Assembly: GCA_028551475.1 (NCBI GenBank)
Contig: CM052361.1
Span: 1,991,501 to 2,055,500, forward strand
Reading direction: 5' to 3'
DNA: 64,000 nt
Origin: Casuarina equisetifolia
Taxonomy: Eukaryota; Streptophyta; Magnoliopsida; Fagales; Casuarinaceae
How positions within the stretch are numbered: the stretch's first letter is position 1; every line of letters begins with the position of its first letter. The position numbers and the translations under genes are program-made. Below, piece after piece: positions 11,247 to 23,432 of the stretch. A model generated the notes under the pieces. It was not told the origin of the DNA. It was given only the letters and a program-made list of their open reading frames with translations, and made no database searches.

Positions 11247-13511
11247 ATGGAGTATTATGTGAAAAGGGTTCCACTTGGATTCTTTCTCTTTTTTGTGTGG
11301 GTCTTGTTGACACTTTGTGTAAAAGCATTTTCCATGAAGGAATCATCATACATTATTCAAATGGACAAGTCCAAAATGCCTACCGTATATACCACTCATC
11401 ACAATTGGTACGTGTCCACCATCAATTCCTTGAAATCTTTAAATCTTGTCTCATTGAACAACCACAATGCCCATCCTTTTATTTTGTATACCTATGATAA
11501 TGTTATTCATGGTTTTTGTGCTACTTTGACTCTAAATGAACTTAAAGTTTTACAAAAGTCTCCAGGGTTCATCTCAGCTCAAATTGATACCATTGTAAAA
11601 CCTCAAACCACCCACACTTATAATTTTCTCTCCCTCAATGCTAGTAATGGTCCATGGAAATCCTCAAATTATGGTAAAGATGTCATCATTGCCATCTTGG
11701 ATAGTGGTGTGTATCCTGAAAGTCCAAGCTTTAATGACAAAGGTATGTCAACTAAAGTTCCATCAAGGTGGAAAGGTTCATGTGAAGGAGGAAAAGATTT
11801 CAATTCCTCTATGTGTAACTTTAAGATTATAGGAGCAAGATACTTTAATAAAGGCTTGAAAGTGAAAATGAAATGGAGGCAAGGTTATGTTAAAGACTCT
11901 GCTAGGGATGATACAGGGCATGGGACCCAAGTGGCCTCTATTGCAGCAGGTAATTATGTTGATGAAGTATCATACTTTGGTTATGCTAAAGGAACAACTG
12001 TTGGTGTTGCACCACGAGCAAAGTTGGCTATTTACAAAGTTGGAGGGAAATTAGGGCATTCCAAATCTGATTTTTATGCGGCAATTGAACAAGCTATCAT
12101 TGATAATGTGGATGTGATAAACTTGTCCCTAGCTGTAGTGAATCCATTAGATGAGGATGATTTTGCATCCACGACATTCTTAGCTATGGAAAACGGCAAA
12201 GTAGTTGTGGCTGCAGCAGGAAATTATGGACCTCACTTGAAAACTTTACGGAATGGGTTCCCATGGGTTTTAACTGTCACTGCAAGCACCATTGATCGAT
12301 GGTTTGCAGGATCTTTGGTTTTGGGAAATGCTGTGACCATTTTTGGATGGTCTATGTTCCTAGGTGATGCCAAATTACAAAACCTACCATTGGTTTATGA
12401 TGAGAATCTCTCATCATGTAGCTCACAAAACCTTAAAAAGGATGTTCCCCATGGGATTATCATATGCATCCCTGGGAATGTCCAACATCAAATTTCTTCC
12501 ATTTGCTTATCAAATGCATTAGGGGCAATTCTCATCCACAACCATCCTACAATTAAAGAAATTGATGATATTTGTTGCCCTTGCATTTTAATTAACCAAG
12601 AACAAGCAAAAGTAGTGATGTCTTATGTGAAGAATAGTGTTTCTCCAACTATCACTATGAATTTTAAACAAACCTTTACAGATATAAAACCAGCACCTAT
12701 TGTGGCTTACAAAGCTTCAAGAGGTCCATCAACGACCTATTCAAGTATCTTAAAGCCAGACATAATGGCACCCGGGTCATTGGTTTTGGCTGCTTGGTTT
12801 CCAACCATACCATCATCCAAAACAAGATTAGGAAAAGATTTACATAGTAGCTACAAAATCACCTCTGGAACATCCATGGCTACTGCTCATGTTTCTGGTG
12901 TTGTGGCACTTTTAAAAGCTATACATCCAAAATGGAGTCCAGCTGCCATTAAATCTGCCATAATTACCACTGCAAGCACACTTGATAATACTTTAAATCC
13001 AATTCGAGACTCTAATTTTGAGCTTGCTTCACCTTTGGCCATGGGAGCAGGTCAAATTAATCCTACCCAAGCACTTGATCCAGGTTTGGTTTATGAAACA
13101 ACTCCTCAAGATTTCATGGATTTCCTATGTTCAACCTTTACTGAGAAACGAGTCTTTTCCATCACCGAGCGTCATTGTGTCAACCGATCTTTTGATCTTA
13201 ATTACCCATCATTCATGTCCTCTTGTTTTTCAAACAATAACACATTGACTGTCCATACATTTAAAAGGACTGTGACCAATGTTGGTGAAGGTATTGCAAC
13301 TTACAAGGCTATGGTGGTTTCACCACGTTATACTACAATCAAAGTTTCACCTAGGACATTAGTGTTCCAAAGGAAGTATGAGCAACAGTCTTACAATGTG
13401 ACTATAACATGTAAAGGAGACATGAAGAGGACAATTTCGAATGGTGAGTTGCTTTGGGTTGATAGTACTAAGAAATATAGGGTAAGGAGTCCCATCATGA
13501 TAACCCCTTAG
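11247..13511 (+). CDS. Secreted subtilisin-like serine protease (plant SBT1-type), intronless, 754 aa
   Basis: This is a plant subtilase (peptidase family S8A), expected to act in the secretory pathway or cell wall. An in-frame ATG at 11187 would add 20 residues. I choose 11247 because the product then opens with MEYYVKRVPLG and a hydrophobic signal peptide (about 9-27), and because a TATA box sits at 11148. Order: signal peptide; inhibitor-I9 prodomain from SYIIQMDKSKMP; catalytic domain with Asp152 in AILDSG, His225 in DTGHGT, oxyanion Asn326 in AAAGNYG and Ser543 in SGTSMATAH; a PA-type insert between the Asn and Ser parts; a C-terminal Fn3-like domain starting near HTFKRTVTNVGEG. All four catalytic residues are intact and the length is normal for the family (about 740-780 aa). 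Lack of introns is common in this clade. The substrate cannot be read from sequence. Confidence 0.93.
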   Translation: MEYYVKRVPLGFFLFFVWVLLTLCVKAFSMKESSYIIQMDKSKMPTVYTTHHNWYVSTINSLKSLNLVSLNNHNAHPFILYTYDNVIHGFCATLTLNELKVLQKSPGFISAQIDTIVKPQTTHTYNFLSLNASNGPWKSSNYGKDVIIAILDSGVYPESPSFNDKGMSTKVPSRWKGSCEGGKDFNSSMCNFKIIGARYFNKGLKVKMKWRQGYVKDSARDDTGHGTQVASIAAGNYVDEVSYFGYAKGTTVGVAPRAKLAIYKVGGKLGHSKSDFYAAIEQAIIDNVDVINLSLAVVNPLDEDDFASTTFLAMENGKVVVAAAGNYGPHLKTLRNGFPWVLTVTASTIDRWFAGSLVLGNAVTIFGWSMFLGDAKLQNLPLVYDENLSSCSSQNLKKDVPHGIIICIPGNVQHQISSICLSNALGAILIHNHPTIKEIDDICCPCILINQEQAKVVMSYVKNSVSPTITMNFKQTFTDIKPAPIVAYKASRGPSTTYSSILKPDIMAPGSLVLAAWFPTIPSSKTRLGKDLHSSYKITSGTSMATAHVSGVVALLKAIHPKWSPAAIKSAIITTASTLDNTLNPIRDSNFELASPLAMGAGQINPTQALDPGLVYETTPQDFMDFLCSTFTEKRVFSITERHCVNRSFDLNYPSFMSSCFSNNNTLTVHTFKRTVTNVGEGIATYKAMVVSPRYTTIKVSPRTLVFQRKYEQQSYNVTITCKGDMKRTISNGELLWVDSTKKYRVRSPIMITP

Positions 13512-16500
13512 GTTCCACATATTTGAGCTTGTATTGTTCTCCATGATAGGTTGTTAAACCATTCATGCTACTAGTGAATTTAAATAAAATATGTCTACAC
13601 TTAATGCATATGACAAAGTTATTTTAAAGGACTAGTAAGATGTTTTAGCATATCAAAAAATAATCTTTTTCTAGTATGTTTTTGGCTTCTTGTTCAAATT
13701 CTATCTTTCTTTTCATATTCTCATTGAAATGGCTATCTTACTTTCCAATTCCGTTGCACAACAATCTTGTCTAATCTAGGTGGCTCGTATGACAACTAAT
13801 AAGTTAGGAAAATTGCACTACATTGATAGGACCAATTGAAAATTAAGAACTCTACATATTTTCTTTTGTTCTAATTATCAAGTTTGTGGGATTTTACAAA
13901 GTTTTAAAACAATTTGCATAGTAAAATGATTTTCCTATTATATTTTCTTTTACTTATTATATTGAATTGTGGAAAAATGTGTTTTTACAACACAATCTAG
14001 AGAAATTTTTGAAAAATAATTTCAGATTTTTATTTTGGATTTTCTGTAAAGGATGTTGATAAACAATCGTAGTTAATGTTACAATTGAAGAATTGTTGAT
14101 AATATAGTCTTATAAAAAATATTGGTTAATAAAATGAATTAAAGATATCATTTCAAAAGTTGATTATGTTGGGCCTATAACAACCCAAAAGAAATGGGTT
14201 TAAATTAGGTTTGGATGTTGATCTAGGTAAACTAGCTCATTTAGAAATTTTGTCTCTCATGTAGTGTTTCATACCTATGAAGATATTTTAAACTCTTTGT
14301 GCACTAAGCAACAAAAACAAGCATTCATAGAGGTATTTACTTAATGAATACATTAATTAGATATTTTTATTTTTATTTTTTAATGTAAATGTAAGTTTGC
14401 ATTAATAAAATTTAATATGCAAAGTGTAAAACAACATTTCTTTGTGAGAATTTTATATTTTGCAACAAAGAAGTTTTTTTTCATATAATTTTTCTTATTT
14501 TTGGCAATAATATTAACAAGTTTAGTAGCTAAATTCTTTATTTTTTAGTCACTCTAATCATCTATTGTAGTTCATTTTATTTTCTATTATGATGTCAATT
14601 TCTATTTAGGTGAGGATACTTTTCCAAATCATCATTTTCATGCATATTTAAAAAAAAGATAATCCTTATTTCCTAGGTAGAACAAATAAAGTTCATAACA
14701 TATGTTAATTGAAGGGAGACAACATATAATTTCTTTTGCTGTAAAAGGTTTATCTCAACAAACTAATCATCCAGTGAAATTGTGTTTTCTAATGTCATTA
14801 GTTCAAATTAGATATTATCAATCCACCTTTTTATCAACTAGCCGGAGGTTTTGTAAACTTAGAGAAAACTGATGTAAGAGTAGACCTTAGTTTGAGGTCT
14901 TTTCAAATTCATGCCAAAGAATCTTTTATATTAAGTTGCATTATTGGAGTTCTTTTGTATTTTATATTGTAAATATATTTATTTAATAGTGAAGAGTTTG
15001 AGAGGATAACTATATTCCAAAGCATATATTTCAAAAGGACTTTATTCTAAAGTTTGATGTTCGACTGCCCTAATTCCCTTCATTCGTGAGCAAATTGTTT
15101 GCCAGGTTACGTTGTGAAATTACTATGTATTTGTATTACCTATTCATAGAAAATTCTTTATTTGAATAAATTTGTTGATATATAAACATATTGCAACAAA
15201 TTAGTGCATTAATGCTTGACAAATTAGAGTTTCAAGTCAAATAGAATCTAATTTAATGATCAATCATAAAATAGTAGAGTAAGAGAAACAAACACATATA
15301 TTTTGAAGTGTTTTAGCCCATTAATTGGAATCTACATTCAATGTTGTCTAACCAAGCCAATTAGAACTCTCTCTTTTTTTCCACTAAAATTCCAACCAAA
15401 ATTACAAGAAATTTATAGTCTGTCTATAACACCACCAATTTCTCCACACCAATAGAAATTGAGATTCAAACTCTTGCCCTTGCATGCAATAACCTCTTCG
15501 CACTCTTATTTTCTCAACTTAAACTCATGAGTACAAGTCAAGGTTTTCTAACCAAAATCCTAGAATTTCCTCCTTTGTCGTTTTAAGTGTATCCTCACTT
15601 TAATTAACCAAACAAAACAATTTTGCACACATTTATGAGGGATTTACCATGTATATCCTAAATAAACACAAAGGATTTGAATTAAATCCAAGTATGCATG
15701 ATCTTTCTCACTAATCACCATATGTTTGATTAGGTGTCCCCTAATTGCTGCTTGCATTTTATAATCAGGTGCATCCCTTTAGACTCTTATGAGAAGCCAT
15801 TTTCATGAGATCGGCGACACCATGGCTTCATGATTGGGTTTTGCCATCTCGGCAAAGTCCTTATTCAAATATTTGCAAAAGATCATTTCATTCCAAGTTT
15901 TGTATCAAAACGCAAGAAAGAGGTTGTAGTAGAAGCGTGCACAACATTTAATTCGGGAATTCTAATAGTTATGGTAATAGATCCACTTAATAGGACAATC
16001 TAGAAACGATCATAGTTCTTGGAGACATCTTCTTATATATATTTAATTCTTAATAAGATTAATTTTAGAGCAATGTTTTGAAATCATTTATTAATATCAA
16101 AATTAATGACCTAACATATTTATTATTGGTTATTCTTTTTATAGGAACACGCGGAAACTTATTTCAAAAACATAAAAACATAAAAATTGATAACTACTCC
16201 TATACAAAGCTAAGTTGGAAAAAGTATTGATGGTTAAGTTACATAAAAGATATTACACTAAATTGTCATAATTTATACTATTTCAAAAAAGGAGGTGGCA
16301 TAGTCCATCCCCTATTTCCCATTAGAAAATCTCTATGGTATGCATTAATAATTATTTTTTATAGATATAAGAAAATTAATTTTTATGTATATTTTATATG
16401 TGTTTGTGTAATGAGTCGTTTTGTAATAAATTAAACATTTGGAACTCGGAACTTTGTGGCAAAAGTAAAGCCCGAGATCCGTGGGGTTGCCAGTGTAAAC

Positions 16501-16599
16501 CGGATCTTTGAATCCGACGTTCCCGACAATAGTATATCCCGAGAAGCTTTTGGATGAAATCCCGACGGAAAAAAAATTAAGAAATAAGAAAAAGAAAGA
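13512..16599. other. AT-rich intergenic DNA between the subtilase and HDDC2-like genes
   Basis: No coding signal is supported over about 3 kb. The first few hundred bases should hold the subtilase 3'UTR and the last few hundred the HDDC2 promoter. The stretch 15220-15560 has the look of a decayed retroelement (pyrimidine-rich, phrases such as ACACCACCAATTTC), but there is no open frame or paired repeat. Confidence 0.4.
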
Positions 16600-19500
16600 A
16601 TGGGTAGTGCAGGCCGGGTGCTGCTGGTCTTCCAAAGACCTTTCCTTCACTCAGCTCATCTACGATTCAAATCCGTCACAGCTCAGTTCTCGTGGTCTCC
16701 TGCCGCCGCTTCCAAGCTCAGCCGTATGGCTACAGAGTCCTCGGCCTCGTCTTCGTCCTCCTCTTCCATCGCCGCCGGTCACGGTGGTAACTCTCCCGCC
16801 AATGGCGAGACAGTTGCCTCCTCTGCTTCTTCTGCCATCGATTTTCTCTCTCTTTGTCACCGTTTAAAGGTAATTACTCCGTTGCGAACTGTTTTATCAC
16901 ATGCTTCTTGGTGGCTGAGCAAATGCGGGTGAAAAGGACAGAGTTAAGCCGTATTGAGGCTACCTGTGAGAAAATCAAAGCATGGAAGCTTGGATATTGT
17001 TTCGCAGATTCTCAGGATCCGAACAGGAGATTGATTTTTTCTTCTAAATGTGGTTTTAATGCTGTGATTTTAACTTGCTGAACAAATGTGAAATTTAGAC
17101 GACGAAAAGAGCTGGATGGGTGCGTAAAGAAGTCAAGGATCCGGAATCTATAGCTGATCACATGTATCGAATGGGAATTATGGCTCTTATTGCCGCGGAT
17201 ATTCCTGGTGTTCAACGCGACAAGTAAGGTTTCTGGTGTCCAATGTGTCTTTCTTTTTTTTTTCTTTGAAATGAGACGAATGCTCTTTATTTGATTTTTG
17301 TTTTCTCAAATTCCGAGAGTGCTTCAACTTGATTTTCAGGTGTATAAAAATGGCAATTGTTCATGATATTGCGGAAGGTGATATATTTTCCTTGAATAAT
17401 CTAATGTTCTTTACTTCGTTTTACTTAAGGAGGAATTTCTAGTTTTCTTTTATTTTTTCAATCAAGATTCTTCCAACATATGGCGATGGAATTAATTTTA
17501 GGAAAAGTAGCAATCATTTTAAGTTGGAATGAGCTAGAAAAAGTAGAAATGAAGAATGCAAGTCAAGTAAGTTAGTTTCCTTTACCTGAAAAAAGGTGGT
17601 AACTTGATGCCATTTGAAAGTTAGATTTAACTCCTTTACTTAATTGAGAGGAGTTTAAGTAATTGTGCAAGATGTAACCAATATTTTAGAAAATATAATG
17701 AATTTAAGAATTCAATTAGCACTGAAATGGCGCAGAGTTGAGTATTGCATGATCAAGCTGAACTTAGACAAGGCTTTAGGCTATTCAAACTTGGCATGAT
17801 TTTGTTAAGAATTCAATTAGGTTGAATGCAAACTCGCTGGCTAAGGGCTTTGTATGGTTCTTAGCACATTCCCTCGGCAAATAGTTATAAAGTTTTTACC
17901 TTGTAAAAATGCTGTGGATAGCCATTGTTGGGGACATTACCCCTACAGATGGGATTTCAAAGGAAGAGAAGAGTCGCCGAGAACAGGAAGCATTGGACCA
18001 TATGTGCAGACTACTTGGAGGAGGATCAAGAGGTACTTTGTTCACTAATCTCTCTATTGCGTGGCTCTATTTGTTGCTGTAAATGCTTCAAAGTTGGATT
18101 TGTGACAAGTTTTCTGTTATTTAATCTAATTCTTAAATTGCAGCAAAGGAAATAGGTGAGTTGTGGTTGGAATATGAGGAGAATTCTTCGCCAGAAGCTA
18201 AACTCGTGAAGGACCTTGACAAGGTATAAAGCATCTATATTGATGTATCTTTCTGATAATTATTCTGGACACCAATTCTGATGCAAGTTATAGTTTCTAA
18301 GTCCCTTTGTCTTCCCAGATATAATGTTTCAATATTTGATGTTCTCGATTAAACTTCTTGTTTAAAGAGGTGGTTTCCTATACAGTATTGTGTTCGACAA
18401 TCACTTGTTGCTTCCATAATCTCAGGAATCATTTTTTTCCCCTTGACCGTTTTCTAGATTCTTCTCATAATATCTCTTAAGGCCATTTACGTGGAAGACT
18501 TTATTATTGATATTCTCCTTAGGAATACTGGTACTGGGGTAAGCTATAAACTTAATGGAGCATGCTTTTACTTCTTCCTTTTTCCTGAGAGGGGGCCATA
18601 AATGCAAAACTTTAATAGAAGTGAAAATCAAACGTTAAAAAGCAATCAGTAAAGTTGTACCGTTGACTTAGGGGAAACAGGAAGAGAAAGTATGGTACAG
18701 AGAAAAAAATGGAAAATAAGCTGAATTCTAGAAAAAGCACACTATAAATATAGCATTTAAGTTGGTATTGATAAAAAAGTACACTTGCAATTCATGAGTT
18801 ATTTTTCCACTGGAAAGGTAGTTTCTTTCAGTTTGGTTGATACATACGCTATATAACTTGATCTGTAAATTGTTATTGTTCCATCCAGGTGGAGATGATT
18901 CTTCAAGCCTTAGAATATGAAAAGGGTAAGGCTTTCTTGTGTTTATATTCTCTCTAGCGTTTCGTGCAGTTGTATGCATTTGTTTTCCATTTCAAGTTTT
19001 TTGTGTAAGATATCAAGTTTCACAATTGTTGAGACGAAAAGAAAACTTGTTTTGTTGTAAGGGGATATGCGTTGTAGGACTAGATACCCTCCATTGAAAT
19101 GCCCTTTATTCGCTCCTATCTTTTGACAGGTTTTTAGATACTGGCAAAAGTAGACCCAAAGGCTACAGTTAGTCACATCAGTCCCCTTTCCTTTAAAGCT
19201 AATTTAACACTGTTAAGTATCTAATGACCAGAGCCTAGCCAGTCATGAACTCTATACCTGAACCTTTCAAACTTTTCTCCTATCTCTAAACTGCCATCAT
19301 TACCACAGAACATGGTGGTGACATAAATCCTAAGTCCTTCAGTTGAGTTAGGATTGGATGGCATGGAGAACGAGCTGGGTGGAATTGATGATGTTGCCAC
19401 AATGCCCGGGATCCGGAGGATGAGACTGAGGCATTTGTTTTTGAAAGACTTGGATGCGACCCGATTCAATTTTGGCAAATTTTTTGGGCGGCAATCATTA

Positions 19501-20300
19501 GCTGGCTGTGGTTTTGTATGTCGAACAGTGTACGACTGGTGTTATTGGAAGGTAACTGATGTAGTGACCAAACAATTAGGTTAGTCAAATTCAACTGTAA
19601 GCAAAGAAGTACAGTACAGTGGGACAGCCTAAAGAGGAAAGTATCATATCTGTTACGTGATGGTTATGTCTAACAAGGTTAAAGTCAACCAACATGGAAT
19701 TAAAAGTTTTCCATATTACTTTATGCTTTTATGTTATAAATATGAAGTGTCATATGATATTGAGTACTGATGCTAGTTTTGGCTTTATGCAGAGCAAGGG
19801 AAAGATTTGGAAGAATTTTTCACGTCAACGGCTGGTATAGAATCTGGCTGTTCTCGCCGATGCCCCTTTTTCTACTGCATAATTTATGGTTTTTCTGTTG
19901 CTAATTGTAGAGCTCGAACTACCCAAGAACATGTAGATGCATAAAATTAGTTTTAAGTATCAGTGGAATCCACTGAGATCATCAAATCATTAAAACCAAC
20001 ATTGCCTTTGACCGTAGGATTTGCAATAATCAGAAAGTTTCTCACTTGGTAGATAACCAGCATGCTAGGCATCTATTCGACTTTTATTTAACTCCATAAC
20101 AATCTTAATCATAAACATTTATTTTTTTTAATATTTTTGCGGGTGTTCGTTCATATTTCTATACAAGTTTTCTTCAATTTTTCTTTAGTACCAAACATAG
20201 ATTACTGATGCTTGCTGACTTATCATGCGTAGGGAAGTTCCAGACTGATATGGGCAAAGCCTGGGCATTAGAGATAGTATCAAGAAGAAAGGAATCCTAG
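16600..20300 (+). CDS. HD-domain phosphohydrolase, HDDC2/YfbR type, 256 aa, eight exons, probable plastid transit peptide
   Basis: This encodes a metal-dependent HD-domain phosphohydrolase like human HDDC2, bacterial 5'-deoxynucleotidase YfbR and Arabidopsis At1g26160/At2g23820. The family removes phosphate from deoxynucleoside monophosphates; the plant substrate is not shown here. Exons: 16600-16869, 17099-17223, 17340-17377, 17922-18032, 18144-18223, 18889-18925, 19793-19834, 20233-20300. They total 771 bp, close in frame at TAG 20298 and all use GT-AG sites. Exon 1 gives a Ser/Ala-rich N-terminus of about 75 residues that looks like an organelle transit peptide, then [11 protein letters not shown]. 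Metal ligands are His111 in ADHMYRM, His140-Asp141 in AIVHDIAE and an Asp in VKDLDK (about 205-207). Other family signatures are [31 protein letters not shown] and [13 protein letters not shown] shorter product from the internal Met in LSRMATESS is possible. Confidence 0.92.
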
Positions 20301-21095
20301 GTTTGGACCTTAAGTTCCAATCCTCCCCGACTCATTCACGCCACTCATCTCACCTACGGGCTGGAGAACTACAAAACAGAGTGGGAGGAAGCTTGTCCTG
20401 TGCCTCCGAAGTTGTAACACATGAAACGGCACCACAAGAAACAGTTGGGGGCACCTTGAATTAACAAATGCCACTTCTTCTTTTCTAATTCTAGTTCTGG
20501 AGATTATCCACCGCTTCGATATACATTTATTTCGTTTCTGAAGTTGTTATCCATCTATTAAGTTTTTAAAATTAATTACTGTTTATAGCCTTTCAGAAAT
20601 AGCCCTGAGAATCATTATGCATATTTCTAAATGTCATAATTCTATGCCTTTTCAGATTCATTGTCTTAGATAAAAGAACTCGGGATAAAAATTAAAAGAA
20701 ATAAATCATTATGCTAGCATTGCAAATCATTTCATCTGGAAATTCTATTAAATAACTTGGTTTTTCTATTTGTTTTTGCCGGGAATTTCCTTAAGGAAAA
20801 TGGACTTCTGTATGAAACTTTGGGTCTCAATATTAAGCCCAATTATAGACGTTGAATCCAAAATCTATGTATCAAATAACCAACCACTAGCTTATTGGTT
20901 GTCAATGGTTAGGTTCAATTATGGGTATTGAATTCAGAATCTAGGTCTTAAATGACTAATAACTAGCTCACTATTGTTACTGGCCCATTAACACCATTGA
21001 CGAGGAGATAAGAATCTTGACACAATCCGCCAGTAAACCAGAGCACTAACTCCGTAAGAGCAGGGTCCTTTTATTATTTGGTCATGTAAAGGGTC
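20301..21095. other. 3'UTR and intergenic DNA before the PPR gene
   Basis: No gene seen. Two blocks near 20820 and 20920 resemble each other (AATTATAG-GTTGAAT and AATTATGGGTATTGAAT, each followed by an AATCTA run), a weak direct repeat of about 100 bp. The PPR promoter should lie at the right end. Confidence 0.4.
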
Positions 21096-23432
21096 ATGCT
21101 TCAAAGGATCAGAAGCAAAAGCTTAGGACAATTCTATCGTCAAAGTGTTCATCTCGAGAGAATATATACCTATCGTTTAAAAATATGTGCGGAATCAAAG
21201 GCGATTTGGGAGGGACGAGCCCTCCACTGCCAGATTATCAAACTTTTGGCAGAGCCTCGGACCACTCTCATGAACAGTTTGGCCAACTTGTATTCCAAGT
21301 GTGGGAGCATTTCACTTGCTGAGCAGGTTTTTGATGAAATGCCTGAGCGAGATGTTGTGTCCTGGAACACCATGATAAGTGGATATCTGTCTACAGAGCA
21401 TCCTTGGAAGTCCTTTATATGCTTCAAAATGATGTTAGATTGTTGTGTTTTGGCCGATCATTTGAGTCTCATTGGTGTCCTCAAAGCTTGTGTTATGAGT
21501 GGCGATCTAAGTGGAGGAGTACAAGTTCATGGACTTGCTGTCAAGCTTGGTCTGTGTGACGATGCCTTTGTGAGTAATGGGCTAATTGACTTATACGATG
21601 AATTTGACTGCTTTGAAAAGTCAGCGGATGTATTTGATGCACTTACCTTTAAAGATCTTGCAGTGATTAACACCATGATACGGGTATATGTGAAAATGGG
21701 GAATGTAGAGAAGGCTTTTGAAAATGTCAGCTTGCTTCTGTCTGATATAAGGGGACCTATGCAAGCTACTTTTGTTAACTTGTTGCGTGCAATAAGTGAT
21801 TATGGGAGTCTGAGAGAAGGAGTTATAGTTCATGGGTTAACAATTAAGCTTGGGGTAGAGGGTCAGGGCGCCGTGGAGAACTCACTTGTTCGGATGTATT
21901 GTAGGTGTGATCACATTGATGAAGCTTTTGAATTGCTTCTTGATCTACATAGTGAAAATGTGATGTCATGGACCACTTTGATATCCCAATGCAACATTCA
22001 TGGACATTTTCAGGAGGCTATGCATGTTTTTCAGTGGCTGCATCATTATAAGGTTGTGGGGTCGGATGAATTCATGCTAGCATGCGTCCTTAGTGCATCA
22101 GCCGCATCAAAGTGCTTATGTTTTGGTACTCAAATGCACTCTATCATTATTAGAAGGGGAATTGGGCTACATAAAGGTATTGTGGCTGCTTTAATCGACA
22201 TGTATTCAAGTTGTTTTTGCTTGGAAGATATGTATAAGGTGCGTCAACAAGTTGGTCATAATTGTGATTTATTAATTTGGACAACAGTTATCTCTGGTAA
22301 TGTGCATAATGGGTTACCCATGGAAGCTTTAAGGCATTTTTCCCAAATGCTGAGTGCAGGTGTGAGACCAGATGCAGTTGCATGCGTCAGTCTCCTTACA
22401 GGATGCATTGGACTAAAGACTGTTGAACATGGTGAAATGGTACATTCCTATGTCACTAAGTCTGGAAATGTAACCAAAAGTTCTGTACAGACTGCTTTAA
22501 TTTCACTCTATTCCAACTTTGGATGCTTCAACAGTGCTGAAAAGATTCTTTCTAGGATGATAGAATATGATATTGTTTCAGTAACTGCATTGATATCAGG
22601 TTATGCAAAACTCGGACATGGAATAGACGCTTTTTCATGGTTTAGAAACACGCTAAGTGCAGGCATTTCACCTAACAACTGCACTCTTGCCAGTGCACTT
22701 ATGGCTTCTGCCAAATTAACTGCTTTATCAACTGGAAGGTCAATACACAGCCTCATAATACGAATAGGACTGGAAGGTGATAAATTTGTTGCTAGCAGTC
22801 TGATTGATATGTACTCCAAGTGTGGGGCTATAGAAGATGCTGTTCATTATTTCAGCAGGACAGAACAAGAAGATATTGTGGTATGGAATAGCCTGCTTGC
22901 AGGCCATGCTCATCATGGGAGTGGCGAAGAAGTTTTGAAAGTCTTTGATAAGATGCTTGTTCATGGAATAAAGCCTGATGGGATCACATTCCTTTCAGTC
23001 CTTTCTGGCTGCAGCCATGGAGGACTTACCGACCAGGTTATGGAATATTTCTTTTTGATGCGTGATGCTTATGGGATCAGTCCCATGGCAGAGCATTATG
23101 CTTGTGTCGTAGATTCTCTTGGGCGAGCTGGATTACTTAAAAAGGCAGTCAATTTCATAGAGACATTGGATTTTGATCCTGGCATGCTAATTTTGAGGTC
23201 GTTACTCAGTTCTTGTATTCTTCATGGACAAAGTGAACTTGGCTTAGCTGTTGTGGCAAAGATGATAATGCTAGGCGATGATGAAGTTGCAACTTATGCA
23301 TTGTTTTCAAAATTATCTGCTAACGAGAAGAGGTGGGGCGACGTAATGAAAGCAAGGGAGATGATGAACAAGAAGGTAGGACAATCGAAGAAGGTTGGCA
23401 CCAGCTGGATTGAGACCACAAGTCTATTTTAA
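21096..23432 (+). CDS. Pentatricopeptide-repeat protein, PLS subfamily with E-type C-terminus, 778 aa, intronless
   Basis: This is an organelle RNA-binding PPR protein. Plant members bind single-stranded RNA in mitochondria or plastids and guide editing, splicing or stability; the target cannot be read here. The single exon runs from ATG 21096 to TAA 23430. PPR units fill almost the whole protein, with typical phrases such as NSLANLYSKCGSISLAEQVF, MPERDVVSWNTMISGY, ALIDMYSSC, DIVVWNSLLAGHAHHG and GIKPDGITFLSVLSGCSH. Alternating long and short units mark the PLS class. The C-terminus has E-like sequence (HYACVVDSLGRAGLL, RSLLSSCILHGQSELG, KVGTSWIE) and stops there, so no DYW deaminase domain is present. 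Such proteins usually need a partner to edit. The short N-terminus before the first repeat (about 30 residues, basic) fits a targeting peptide. I could not assign a specific orthologue. Confidence 0.93.
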   Translation: MLQRIRSKSLGQFYRQSVHLERIYTYRLKICAESKAIWEGRALHCQIIKLLAEPRTTLMNSLANLYSKCGSISLAEQVFDEMPERDVVSWNTMISGYLSTEHPWKSFICFKMMLDCCVLADHLSLIGVLKACVMSGDLSGGVQVHGLAVKLGLCDDAFVSNGLIDLYDEFDCFEKSADVFDALTFKDLAVINTMIRVYVKMGNVEKAFENVSLLLSDIRGPMQATFVNLLRAISDYGSLREGVIVHGLTIKLGVEGQGAVENSLVRMYCRCDHIDEAFELLLDLHSENVMSWTTLISQCNIHGHFQEAMHVFQWLHHYKVVGSDEFMLACVLSASAASKCLCFGTQMHSIIIRRGIGLHKGIVAALIDMYSSCFCLEDMYKVRQQVGHNCDLLIWTTVISGNVHNGLPMEALRHFSQMLSAGVRPDAVACVSLLTGCIGLKTVEHGEMVHSYVTKSGNVTKSSVQTALISLYSNFGCFNSAEKILSRMIEYDIVSVTALISGYAKLGHGIDAFSWFRNTLSAGISPNNCTLASALMASAKLTALSTGRSIHSLIIRIGLEGDKFVASSLIDMYSKCGAIEDAVHYFSRTEQEDIVVWNSLLAGHAHHGSGEEVLKVFDKMLVHGIKPDGITFLSVLSGCSHGGLTDQVMEYFFLMRDAYGISPMAEHYACVVDSLGRAGLLKKAVNFIETLDFDPGMLILRSLLSSCILHGQSELGLAVVAKMIMLGDDEVATYALFSKLSANEKRWGDVMKAREMMNKKVGQSKKVGTSWIETTSLF

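Noticed and set aside
15220-15560. Possible retroelement relic before the HDDC2-like gene
   Set aside because: Same reason: no paired repeat and no open frame.
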